Positions 34,457-41,757 of a stretch of DNA of 64,000 nt are shown here, piece after piece (the stretch's first letter is position 1; every line of letters begins with the position of its first letter). The stretch covers positions 62,001-126,000 of the forward strand of contig NZ_JABFUC010000004.1 in NCBI RefSeq assembly GCF_022341425.1, given 5' to 3'. Source of the stretch: Billgrantia campisalis. Its GTDB lineage: Bacteria; Pseudomonadota; Gammaproteobacteria; Pseudomonadales; Halomonadaceae. The notes under the pieces are model-generated. The model was not told the DNA's origin. It did no database searches and saw only the letters and a list, made by a program, of their open reading frames with translations. Made by a program: the position numbers and the translations under genes.

Positions 34457-35863
34457 TCAGTCTTGCGGAGCGTTCAAGCGGAACACGTTGTCGGCCTGGG
34501 AGCGGTGCAGGCAGATCTCCACCAGCAGGGTGCGATGGGGCTGGAACAGCGACTTCAGCTGATCGGCGTCCAGGCAGAGGTCCTCGATATCCTCGTCGGC
34601 CAGGGTGCGAAATCCCACCGGAGTGAAACGGGCATTCTGCTCGTCTTCATCCAGCATCGGCTCGGCGGTGATCGACATGCCGAGCCGGGTGTCGGCACGG
34701 GCAACGGCCTCGTACAGGCGTGCGGTGTCGATATACAGGCTGCGCAGCGAGGCGTCGGCCCGATTGCGGTGCACCTTGCGAATCGCCGATTCGTGGATGG
34801 TGCGCGCCAGTCCGCCACCGTCTGGACGCTCTGGGTCGTAGAACTCGACCAGGTAGTCCTCCACCGGCACGTCGAACTGGTCGCGCACTCGCACCACGGT
34901 GTTCTGAAAGCCGGCCTTGCCGCGCCGATCCCCCGGCTGGCGGGTCAGCCGCTGGTTGGCCGCCTCGCACTCATCGCAGAAATCGTCGAAATCGGCGTCT
35001 TCGATGGTCAGGGCACGCTCGATCAGTGTCAGGGTGTCCTTCTGGCCACGGCTCAGCCGACTTTCGGCGGCGTCGAGCTTGATCGCCGAGTGGTCGAGCC
35101 CGTCGAGGATCCGAAAGGCGCAGCGTCCGCTGGCCTGCCGGTAGTCGACCACTTCGGGCACGGTGACTCGGCCAGCGTTGCGCTCCTTTTCGCGAAAGGC
35201 GATTCGCATATGGGCGCAGTTGAGGTTGGCCGTGGCGAGGCGTACGGTGCCGTCGCCGCCCTCCTCGTTGGCCACCGAGCGGATCCCGCCATAGCCGGTG
35301 TTACCGCACAGCACGGTGCACAGAACACGCCCGGGGACATAGATGCCCTCGCCCTCGGCGAAACGATCCTGCATGGCCAACGCCCAGCTGAAGGGGCTGG
35401 CCAGCTCCAGGCCGCGCAGGATATTGGCCCCGGTCTCCAGCACCGCCTGCCCCGCCTGACGGCTGAAGAAGCCATTGATGATACGCCCCAGCATCGAACG
35501 TCCCATGTGAGCCAGCGGCGAGCCGAAGTTGGCCGGCGCGAGCATCACCAGATGCTTGACCGGGACGGCATCGGGGGCGAAGTGACGTGCCATCCAGTCG
35601 CGGATCACCAGACCGCCGGTCGAGTGGACGATAAGGTCGACGCTGGCCGCATCCCGCGGCAGACCCCGCGCTGTCCAGGCGCGATCCAGCGCCGCCTGCA
35701 GGTCATCGAAGCGCAGGGCATCATCCTTGGAGAGGTAATCGCCGATGGCGATACGCTGAATCTGTCCGGCTCCCAGCCGCTTGCGCAGGTGCCCGACCAG
35801 CCTCTCGAAGGAGCGGCCCTCGTCGTTCCAGCCGTGCAGCAGTACCAGGGGACGATGGCTCAT
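34457..35863 (-). CDS. Alpha/beta-hydrolase (lipase/esterase-like) with C-terminal extension
   Basis: This 468-residue protein has an N-terminal alpha/beta-hydrolase domain: oxyanion segment LVLLHGWNDEG (7-16) and nucleophile S81 in LIVHSTGGLV, the triacylglycerol-lipase/PGAP1-like form of the elbow. The C-terminal 200 residues form an unrecognised domain with YIDTARLYEAVARAD. No signal peptide is seen, so it is likely cytoplasmic. It converges on the patatin gene, 21 bp away, and may contribute to lipid turnover in the same pathway. No terminator was identified in the short gap. Confidence 0.8.
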   Translation of the reverse strand: MSHRPLVLLHGWNDEGRSFERLVGHLRKRLGAGQIQRIAIGDYLSKDDALRFDDLQAALDRAWTARGLPRDAASVDLIVHSTGGLVIRDWMARHFAPDAVPVKHLVMLAPANFGSPLAHMGRSMLGRIINGFFSRQAGQAVLETGANILRGLELASPFSWALAMQDRFAEGEGIYVPGRVLCTVLCGNTGYGGIRSVANEEGGDGTVRLATANLNCAHMRIAFREKERNAGRVTVPEVVDYRQASGRCAFRILDGLDHSAIKLDAAESRLSRGQKDTLTLIERALTIEDADFDDFCDECEAANQRLTRQPGDRRGKAGFQNTVVRVRDQFDVPVEDYLVEFYDPERPDGGGLARTIHESAIRKVHRNRADASLRSLYIDTARLYEAVARADTRLGMSITAEPMLDEDEQNARFTPVGFRTLADEDIEDLCLDADQLKSLFQPHRTLLVEICLHRSQADNVFRLNAPQD

Positions 35864-36029
35864 GACACGGCCTCCCGCTCGTGTTGTGACTCCGCCGAGG
35901 GGCGAGACCGCCCCTCCACCGGCGCCTCGGCGCTCACGTTATTGCCAGGATAGTCACTGATCGGCGTTCGAGCGTGCCGCTCGCCCCCCCTGGCACGGCT
36001 CCACGGGACGGAGCCCGCATGGGCCGGGG

Positions 36030-36875
36030 CTACTCGCCGCGCGGGTCACCGGGCAGGTAGTGGCCGGTGACCAGGCGATAGGCGTCCGAGGTGCGATCCC
36101 CGGGGATACCGTCGGCCTTCAGGAAGATGCCGGGGAAGCTGGTCAGCCAGCGCTGCAGCCGCCGGGCCTTCTCGGTCTCCGCATCGCTGCGGCTGCGTCG
36201 CATACGATGGCGAGACACCATCGGGCCCTGCCGGACCTTGCTCCCAGCTGGCTCGGCGGCCACCTCCGCATAGAGGGTGGCCGCCGGCTGGTCGGCCAGA
36301 TCCACCAGCCCGCGCTCGACCATCCGCCGCAGTACCACGGCGGCCCCGCACTGGCGCGAGACGGCGGTGTCGGACCAGCGCCCGTCGGCCACGTAGCGCC
36401 CGCTGGTGTAGTGCGTGGAGAAGCTCCACAGGTAGGGCGAGAGCACGTGGGGGTGGTACATCCGGTAGCCCCAGCCGTTGTAGCGCTCCAGCTGGTAGAG
36501 GGTGCCGGCCAGGCTCCAGTCGGTGTCGCCATCCAGGCGCTTGAGCGCCATGGCATCGGCGGCGCTCTCCTCCCAGGTGAAGGGGGGCTTACCGCGCTTG
36601 GGCCGGCCGGCGGGCACCTGGACGGTGCGCGCGGTGAGCGGGTCGCCGTTGTGCAGGTGGCTGTTGAAGCTGCTGCCGGACTCCATGCTGTGCACCAGCG
36701 CCACGAAGTACCAGGGCACCCCGCGGCGCTCGGTCACGGCCTGGTAGCGGTCGCGGTGGGAGAGCAGCCGGTCGACGGTGCGCTCCACCTCGGCGTGGCG
36801 CTCGGGAAGGATGTCGCAGGTCTCGAAGAGCCGCTCATACTCGCGGCGCAGGGGGTCGGTCAGCCGGATCGCCAT
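36030..36875 (-). CDS. Lysozyme-like peptidoglycan hydrolase
   Basis: A strong AGGAGG site precedes the ATG at 36875. The 281-residue protein contains WYFVALVHSMESGSSFNSHL followed by HNGDPLTARTVQVPAGRP, the pattern I know from a lysozyme-like family in which the glutamate of HxxES is the presumed catalytic acid. The C-terminus (SFPGIFLKADGIPGDRTSDA) resembles a peptidoglycan-binding repeat. There is no signal peptide, which suggests holin-type release or a non-classical route, as in phage endolysins. It may be a captured phage gene, but no other phage gene is nearby. Confidence 0.7.
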   Translation of the reverse strand: MAIRLTDPLRREYERLFETCDILPERHAEVERTVDRLLSHRDRYQAVTERRGVPWYFVALVHSMESGSSFNSHLHNGDPLTARTVQVPAGRPKRGKPPFTWEESAADAMALKRLDGDTDWSLAGTLYQLERYNGWGYRMYHPHVLSPYLWSFSTHYTSGRYVADGRWSDTAVSRQCGAAVVLRRMVERGLVDLADQPAATLYAEVAAEPAGSKVRQGPMVSRHRMRRSRSDAETEKARRLQRWLTSFPGIFLKADGIPGDRTSDAYRLVTGHYLPGDPRGE

Positions 36876-36961
36876 GGCAGCCTCCTGTCATGGGTTCCAG
36901 ACATCACGGCCCGCTGTCCGGGAACCCCTGTGGTTTTCCCTGATCAGCGTAGTCCAGGATT

Positions 36962-36979
36962 CGGGGCCTATCGGCCCCG
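36962..36979 (-). terminator. Possible terminator of ytoQ
   Basis: CGGGGCC and GGCCCCG form a 7-bp stem with a 4-base loop, 8 bp after the ytoQ stop. No T-run follows, so its function is uncertain. Confidence 0.35.
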
Positions 36980-36986
36980 TGCCGGT

Positions 36987-37427
36987 TCAGGCCTTGAGGA
37001 CGTAGCGCAGGATCTCGACGACCTGATCGGTGGTGGTGCACCAGGCCATGGCCTCGGCGTCGACCTCTTTCAGCGGGTGAACGATCTCCTCGCCGTGCAG
37101 GGTCACGTAGGGCTTGCCCAGGGCGGCGCAGTAGCCGGCATCGAAGGCGGCGTTCCACTGCTTGTACTTGTCGCCGAAGCGCACCACCACCAGATCGCTC
37201 TGTTCGATCAGCGTGCGGGTGCGGATGGCATTGATCTTGGACGACTTGTGGTCACGCCAGAACTGGCGGCTCTCTTCACCCAGGTGGTCGCCGGCGGCAT
37301 CGCTGGCGTCGTGATCGGTCACCGGCGAGGTGAAGACCACATCCAGGCCCGCGGCCTCGGCACCGCGCTGGATCTCGTCGCGCCAGTCGGTGTGGATCTC
37401 ACCGGAGAGATAGACGAAAAAGCTCAT
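36987..37427 (-). CDS. ytoQ: YtoQ family protein
   Basis: This 146-residue protein has the typical YtoQ opening FVYLSGEIHTDWRDEI and the later blocks LIEQSDLVVVRFGDKYKQWN and AAFDAGYCAALGKPYVTLH. The fold is related to nucleoside 2-deoxyribosyltransferases, but the function is unknown. GAGGAG lies nine bases before the ATG. It is monocistronic and preceded by a 31-bp palindrome at 37479 that may control it. The name is a family assignment; no activity is implied. Confidence 0.85.
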   Translation of the reverse strand: MSFFVYLSGEIHTDWRDEIQRGAEAAGLDVVFTSPVTDHDASDAAGDHLGEESRQFWRDHKSSKINAIRTRTLIEQSDLVVVRFGDKYKQWNAAFDAGYCAALGKPYVTLHGEEIVHPLKEVDAEAMAWCTTTDQVVEILRYVLKA

Positions 37428-37478
37428 GCAGGGCTCCTCAGGGGAAGGGGAATGGAACCCGCCATGATAGCGCAGGTT

Positions 37479-37509
37479 GGTTTTAATGGAAAATTATTCC
37501 ATTAAAACC
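37479..37509. promoter_or_regulatory. 31-bp perfect palindrome upstream of ytoQ
   Basis: GGTTTTAATGGAA and its exact complement enclose AATTA. The AT-rich 13-bp arms stand out in a GC-rich chromosome and lie 52 bp upstream of the ytoQ start, where an operator or promoter would be expected. There is no T-run, so terminator function is unlikely. Confidence 0.6.
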
Positions 37510-37608
37510 GCCAGCGGGCTTTCAGCCGGCGGCTGAGCTCAGCGCCTGCCAGTGTCAGCGTATCAGTGGGTAAAGGGCGTGTCGGTCGGTATTTCGGCTG
37601 GTCATAGA

Positions 37609-37637
37609 GAAGCCGCCGATCATGGATCGGCGGCTTC
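37609..37637. terminator. Hairpin terminator downstream of the phasin gene
   Basis: GAAGCCGCCGATC and its complement form a perfect 13-bp stem around ATG, 49 bp after the phasin stop. The tail on the minus strand is TTCTCTAT, a weak U-tract. It is probably the phasin terminator. Confidence 0.7.
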
Positions 37638-37685
37638 CTGGCTTGCGTCGGCGCGAGCTAACGCTTTGCTGCGCTTCCCTAAGGC

Positions 37686-38108
37686 TTACTTGGCCTTGGG
37701 AGCGACTTCCTTGACGGCCTTGGAGGCGGTCTCGGTAGCCTGCTTGACGCTTTCCTGGGCCTGCTTGACGCTGCCTTCGGTCAGCTTCTGGCTTTCCTGA
37801 ACGAAGTCCTGCTGCAGGGCCACGACTTTCTCCGCGTCGCCCTTCAGGCGCTCGGTCAGCTCCTTGGCGACCTGCTGCTGGCCTTCCAGGTAGCTCTTAA
37901 GGCCTTCGGCGTCCTTGACTTCCACCAGGCTGCGCAGCTGCGCCAGGTTGACGTCGGCGTAGGCCTTGGTGGCCTCGAGCTGGGCGTTGACCAGCTTCTC
38001 GGTATAGTCGACGGACAGGGCAGCGAAGGCGCGTGCCGGGGCGAAGAACACGGACTCGAGCTGGGTGGTGTCAAACTGCTTGGCGTCGAATGCGAATGCG
38101 TTGGTCAT
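37686..38108 (-). CDS. Phasin family protein
   Basis: The ATG at 38108 (GGAGGTTCC upstream) gives 140 residues. Nearly all of it is amphipathic helix, with the phasin pattern FFAPARAFAALSVDYTEKLV, ATKAYADVNLAQLRSL and a Lys/Ala/Glu-rich tail (SVKQAQESVKQATETASKAV, ending KEVAPKAK). Phasins coat polyhydroxyalkanoate granules and are among the most abundant proteins in PHA-accumulating halomonads. No synthase gene is in the window. Upstream repeats (38161-38197) are likely operator sites for a PHA-responsive repressor. Confidence 0.88.
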   Translation of the reverse strand: MTNAFAFDAKQFDTTQLESVFFAPARAFAALSVDYTEKLVNAQLEATKAYADVNLAQLRSLVEVKDAEGLKSYLEGQQQVAKELTERLKGDAEKVVALQQDFVQESQKLTEGSVKQAQESVKQATETASKAVKEVAPKAK

Positions 38109-38160
38109 GATGGGAACCTCCGGGGTTCTGGTGCCATGGAACGGGAGATTCCCGCTCTGA

Positions 38161-38197
38161 TGCAGTGCACAATAACAGGGATTTTTGTGCAGTGCAA
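38161..38197. promoter_or_regulatory. TGCAGTGCA repeats upstream of the phasin gene
   Basis: TGCAGTGCA occurs at 38161-38169 and in GTGCAGTGCAAC at 38187-38198, 53-80 bp before the phasin start. TGCA-rich paired sites are reported for PhaR-type repressors of phasin genes, so I suggest a PhaR operator. No phaR gene is visible here. Confidence 0.45.
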
Positions 38198-38198
38198 C

Positions 38199-38559
38199 AT
38201 GGATCGAGGAAGAATCCATATACGGCTTATTCCAGATCCTGAGCGATGGCCGAATAGGGCCGCTCCAAGCTGGCCGTGGCGGAGGTGCCCCCTCCAGAGC
38301 TGCACTGAACCGCCTTGCCCGCATACAGCGTGAGCCCTACCTCGGCGAGCATACACAGCAGGCCATGACATCCTATCCAACTGTTTCTAAATGGATAATT
38401 CATTGCCATGCACCTTCAGCCCTACCGATATAGACCACTTTTCCATTGAGCCGCCTTCACCATTTCTCTATAGTCCTCCACACTGAAAGAGGACCCCCAC
38501 GAGAAGAACGAACCGGTATCCAACCGGTCGCAGGGTGTAGGGAAAGGACGGGAGGTGCC
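38199..38559. other. Region without recognisable gene between phasin and toxin-antitoxin genes
   Basis: About 360 bp, less GC-rich than the flanks near 38380-38450. Short open frames occur on both strands but none has a ribosome site or a recognisable protein pattern. It probably holds the toxin-antitoxin promoter close to 38540. Confidence 0.4.
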
Positions 38560-39243
38560 ATGACGGCATTGGCAGGCATAGGGCTTTACAGCCCCAAGCA
38601 AGCGGAGAGGCTCATCGGTGTCGATGCGGCCAAGATCCGCCGTTGGCTGCTGGCCGAGGATGGCCAAAATGGCCCTCTCTGGCACCCTGAACCTGAAGCC
38701 CTGGGCCTTGAAGACACCCTGAGCTTTAAGGACCTGCTGGAAATCCGCGCTGTCGCCCAGTTCCGCAAGCATGGCGTGCCGCTGCAAACCATCCGCTCGG
38801 CCCTGGCCAACCTCAGTGAGCTGATGCAGCGAGACTACCCGCTCCTGCACCCTCAACTGGTTACGGATGGGAAAGCCGTGATCCTCAAGGCCTTTAAGGG
38901 CAACGGTGAAACGGCCATGACCGACCTGGCCAAGTTTCAGGACGTGATGACCGAGGTCGTTGCCCCATCCATCAAGGACCGCGTCACCTTCGATGCTAGT
39001 AACAACCCGGTTCGCTGGTCACCAGATCCCAGCGATCCCGGCATCGTGGTCGACCCGAAGTTTGCTTTCGGTAAGCCGATCGTCCTTCCAAGTCACATGT
39101 CCACCATTGCCCTCTTCAAGGCTTATGAAGCCGAGGATGGCGATGCCGATGCAGTGGCCAGGAATCTCGATATCACCGTCGATGAGGTGATTCGCGCCGT
39201 TAACTTTGAAAAAAGGATAGCGGCGGGTGAACTTCTTCATTGA
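38560..39243 (+). CDS. DUF433-type antitoxin with MerR-like N-terminus
   Basis: The ATG at 38560 (GGGAGGTGCC before it) gives 227 residues. The N-terminal half resembles a MerR-like helix-turn-helix (LYSPKQAERLIGVDAAKIRRW, then KHGVPLQTIRSAL). The C-terminal part is a DUF433 domain (IVVDPKFAFGKPIVLPSHM, ending NLDITVDEVIRAVNFEKRI). DUF433 proteins are common partners of PIN-like toxins. It overlaps the downstream PIN-like gene by 17 bp. Autorepression through the helix-turn-helix is expected by analogy. Confidence 0.8.
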   Translation: MTALAGIGLYSPKQAERLIGVDAAKIRRWLLAEDGQNGPLWHPEPEALGLEDTLSFKDLLEIRAVAQFRKHGVPLQTIRSALANLSELMQRDYPLLHPQLVTDGKAVILKAFKGNGETAMTDLAKFQDVMTEVVAPSIKDRVTFDASNNPVRWSPDPSDPGIVVDPKFAFGKPIVLPSHMSTIALFKAYEAEDGDADAVARNLDITVDEVIRAVNFEKRIAAGELLH

Positions 39244-39649
39244 CGAGAACCTTAGTCCAAGCCTTGCCAAAGCCCTGAACCACCTATCCGATCTCTGCGA
39301 TGAGCGGCACACCGTTAAACATGCCCGTGAGGTCAATGGGGGCCCCGGCACACCAGACTTGGTGTGGCTGGAGAAGCTCCAGAAAGAGGGTAACTGGGCC
39401 ATTATCTCGAAAGATCGCTTCAACAAAGGCGATCCTGAGCGCTTTGCCTTCGAAAACGCGGGCCTCACCATCTTCAACCTGGGTAAGGACTGGAACAAGA
39501 AGAAAGGCTGGGAGACCGCCCTTCAACTGATCAAGTGGTGGCCTGCCATATCGAAAGAAGTCCTCAAGTCGAGCGATCCCATGCTCTACGAGCTGCCTTG
39601 GGGGACCGGTGGAAAGCTCAAGGGCCGTAAACTGGCCAAGAAGAAGTAG
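39227..39649 (+). CDS. PIN-like (DUF5615-type) toxin
   Basis: A GTG start within the antitoxin gene gives 140 residues. The opening NFFIDENLSPSLAKALN, with the first catalytic aspartate, is typical of PIN-like DUF5615 RNases. A second acidic group appears in GTPDLVWLEKLQ, and WAIISKDRFNKGD contains the third. Partnering with a DUF433 gene supports a VapBC-like toxin-antitoxin role. The tail is rich in lysine (GGKLKGRKLAKKK). Base composition is lower in GC than in core genes, consistent with transfer. Confidence 0.78.
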   Translation: MNFFIDENLSPSLAKALNHLSDLCDERHTVKHAREVNGGPGTPDLVWLEKLQKEGNWAIISKDRFNKGDPERFAFENAGLTIFNLGKDWNKKKGWETALQLIKWWPAISKEVLKSSDPMLYELPWGTGGKLKGRKLAKKK

Positions 39650-40038
39650 CCCCCGGCCAGGGCCTCTCGAAGGTTCTTACGCAGTTGCAGCGCCCTCAAG
39701 GGGAGTCGGGAGAGCACAAGGAGGTAAGCAGTCTAAAAGCATCCAGCGAGCACCTAATGGAAGCCAGCCCACGGGTTTGGGTCAAAGTGCGGGTCAAAAA
39801 CATCCAGACAAAGAATAAGCCTCTGAAATCAGCGGCTTATTCGATATTCATGGCGGAGGGAGTCCGCCTCGCACCACTGAGAATCAGTGACTTGGGGTTT
39901 CAATTTCCGAATAACCAACAAAATGCCCCACAAACAGGAAGGCGCTAGGATGACGCTGGATGATGTCCTATAAGCTGGGCATGGCACTGGAAACCAGCCG
40001 TTGTTCCGAGGCTTCCAGATGCCGTCATCGGAGACGCT
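39650..40038. other. Intergenic stretch holding the remote copy of the tRNA-Ser 3' flank
   Basis: About 390 bp. Its main feature is the 77-bp repeat at 39784-39860. Inside that repeat, GAATAAGCC (39813-39821) and GGCTTATTC (39834-39842) form a 9-bp stem that may act as a terminator. Otherwise I see no gene. Confidence 0.5.
39784..39860. repeat. Direct repeat, remote copy (att-like)
   Basis: This 77-bp segment matches 40981-41057 over its entire length with about ten differences. The match covers the tRNA-Ser transcription terminator and the last bases of the tRNA (TGGCGGAGGG on the + strand). A second copy of a tRNA 3' end is the usual mark of site-specific integration. Confidence 0.75.
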
Positions 40039-40344
40039 TCAGGATGCTTGCCGCGTCAGGTCGTGGAAGTGGATACCGGTCGCCTTGATGACGGCGGTCA
40101 TGGTGCGCAGGGTCGGATTGCCCTTGGGTGACAGCGCCCGGTACAGGCTCTCGCGTGACAGCTTGGCCCGCTCGGCAACGACAGCCATGCCGCCCTGGGC
40201 TTCAACCACATGGCGCAGGGCCATCAGGAAGGCAGACTCTCCCCCCTCCTCGTCCAGCTCGTCGAAGGCGGCGCGCAGGTAGTCAACGGCCATCGCCGGG
40301 TCATCGCGCAACATCTCAATCACAGCGTCATCGTGGCTTTTCAT
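40039..40344 (-). CDS. HigA-like addiction-module antidote
   Basis: This 101-residue helix-turn-helix antitoxin carries AMAVDYLRAAFDELDEEGGE and the DNA-binding block GGMAVVAERAKLSRESLYRAL, followed by GNPTLRTMTAVIKATGI, as in the putative addiction-module antidote family. Its ATG overlaps the stop of the preceding toxin frame by 4 bp, the toxin-first order usual in this family. The toxin is frameshifted, so the antidote is probably orphaned in function. Confidence 0.85.
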   Translation of the reverse strand: MKSHDDAVIEMLRDDPAMAVDYLRAAFDELDEEGGESAFLMALRHVVEAQGGMAVVAERAKLSRESLYRALSPKGNPTLRTMTAVIKATGIHFHDLTRQAS

Positions 40345-40663
40345 CTCCGAGCTCTCCTTCGGTGGTCGGCCAGAAACGCCTTGGCCTGCTCAATGTCGGC
40401 CTGCTGGCGCTTCTTGGTGCCACCGATCAACAACATCACCAGGCGCCTGCCCACCTTCGCGTAATAGACGCGGTAGCCAGGGCCGTAGTCGATTCGCAGC
40501 TCCAGCACTCCGTCGCCAACGACCTTGGTGTCGCGGCATTGCCAGCAGCCAGCCGGCTCAAGCGCGTCAGTACCCTCATGGCGGCGTGGCGATCCTTGGC
40601 CTTGGTGGCGTCCAGCCAGGCTTGGAATGGGTCGTAGCCGTCAGAGGTGAGGTAGTGCTTCAA
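40341..40663 (-). pseudogene. RelE/HigB-like toxin, frameshifted
   Basis: Two reading frames together give a typical small RelE-type killer protein. The first runs from about 40663 (KHYLTSDGYDPFQAWLDATK, then RVLTRLSRLAAGN). After one lost base in GCCGCGACACC (about 40530) the second continues as KVVGDGVLELRIDYGPGYRV, then KVGRRLVMLLIGGTKKRQQ, ending in front of the antidote. The expected original is GCCGGCGACACC, so a single G is missing. The toxin should not be made in full. The start codon is uncertain (TTG at 40663 or upstream). Confidence 0.8.
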
Positions 40664-40980
40664 AGCTACAGGCAGGACAGGCACGGCACCAAGGTCCGCA
40701 CTATGCTCTCTTGCTCCACCCTTCCTCGAAAGCATGCTTCCGGATCGCAGCTTTACTCACCACTGCACAAGGCCAGCCAAGTCCACGAACTCCTGCCCCA
40801 CCACTGGCAGCACACTGCCTGATCACTCGCAATCGGTGATGCCCGTTCGCTTACTAATGGATGACACTGGGCGAGGGTCTGACTGGCCCCCAAGCGGCGA
40901 GAGGCAAGCCGGGACAAGGATGAGAGTGTCCGCAGCATCCTGTGCCTTTCGGAAAAAGCTAGCCCACAGATGTGGGGTCC
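40664..40980. other. Region upstream of the frameshifted toxin
   Basis: About 320 bp between the toxin remnant and the tRNA-Ser flank. Overlapping short frames on both strands have no ribosome sites. It presumably includes the toxin-antidote promoter and leftover island DNA, but I cannot point to a specific element. Confidence 0.4.
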
Positions 40981-41057
40981 AAAGTGCGGGCCAAAAACAC
41001 GCAGGCAAAGAAAAAGCCGCTGAAATCAGCGGCTTATCTATATTCAGTGGCGGAGGG
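40981..41057. repeat. Direct repeat, tRNA copy (att-like)
   Basis: The copy of the 77-bp repeat that includes the tRNA-Ser terminator and its 3' terminal bases. Its partner lies at 39784-39860, in the same orientation, about 1.2 kb away. Confidence 0.75.
41010..41035 (-). terminator. Terminator of tRNA-Ser
   Basis: On the minus strand AAGCCGCTGA pairs with TCAGCGGCTT and is followed by TTTC. It begins 13 bp after the CCA end of the tRNA. Confidence 0.85.
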
Positions 41058-41135
41058 GGAGGGATTCGAACCCTCGAAGCCTTTCGACTTACACACTTTC
41101 CAGGCGTGCTCCTTCGACCACTCGGACACCCCTCC
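41048..41135 (-). tRNA. tRNA-Ser(GGA)
   Basis: The 88-nt cloverleaf starts GGAGGGGTGTCCGAGTGG, has the anticodon stem CACGC/GTGTG around CTGGAAA (anticodon GGA), a class II variable arm and T-arm GGGTTCGAATCCC, and ends with an encoded CCA. Its 3' end is duplicated at 39851-39860. Confidence 0.97.
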
Positions 41136-41239
41136 GCATTGTGGTTCTTCGGCTTGGGCGTTGCGCCTAATGCGTCAGAACGGCGCACATGTTATCGGCT
41201 TAAGTGTCGGATGGCAAGCCGTTTTTCGGTCCGATCGCG

Positions 41240-41743
41240 TTATCCGGCCGGCAACACCGCGTAGTCGCCGCGGGCTTCCAGGCATAGGGTGTCGCCGCAC
41301 CAGAGCTGCTGGGTCAGGGCGATCCGGCCACGACCTCGGCTCTCCAGGCGATCGGCAAGCGCTTCAGGGCCCTGGGCGGCTTCCGGGACGCAGATCAGGC
41401 GGTAATCGGCGGTGACCGGGGCGAGGAAGCGCTGGCTGGCCTCGGCCACGACGACGTCGCGAGCGTAGCCGCGCTGGCGCAGCCAGAGGGTGGTCCAGCA
41501 CCAGCCCAGCAGCGTGGTCTGGGCGGTCAGGGCCCCGCCGAAGCCGGTGCCCTTGTCGTTGAGGTTGGGCGTCAGCGTGAGGTCCCAGGTCAGGCGCTCC
41601 CCGTCCCGGTGCATGGCGGCGATGCCCAGGTGTTCGACCAGGGGAATCGCCTCCTCCAGCCAGCGGAGAAACGCGGCCGGGTCATCCGGCTGGCCGGCAA
41701 CCGGCAGGGGAAGACGTGGGTGGGGCACACCGATCTCGCGCAT
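41240..41743 (-). CDS. YiiD C-terminal domain-like thioesterase
   Basis: This 167-residue protein has a hotdog-fold thioesterase pattern: LTLTPNLNDKGTGFGGALTA, the YiiD-C block in which the acyl-thioester site lies, followed by an Ala/Trp-rich helix and QRFLAPVTADYRLICVP. The N-terminal acetyltransferase of full YiiD is absent. It follows the nitroreductase gene by 14 bp and probably shares its transcript. The substrate is unknown. Confidence 0.75.
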   Translation of the reverse strand: MREIGVPHPRLPLPVAGQPDDPAAFLRWLEEAIPLVEHLGIAAMHRDGERLTWDLTLTPNLNDKGTGFGGALTAQTTLLGWCWTTLWLRQRGYARDVVVAEASQRFLAPVTADYRLICVPEAAQGPEALADRLESRGRGRIALTQQLWCGDTLCLEARGDYAVLPAG

Positions 41744-41757
41744 CGTGCGGCTCCCGC

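Noticed and set aside
36030..36875. Part of a prophage
   Set aside because: Only one lysozyme-like gene is present; no structural, integrase or replication genes flank it.
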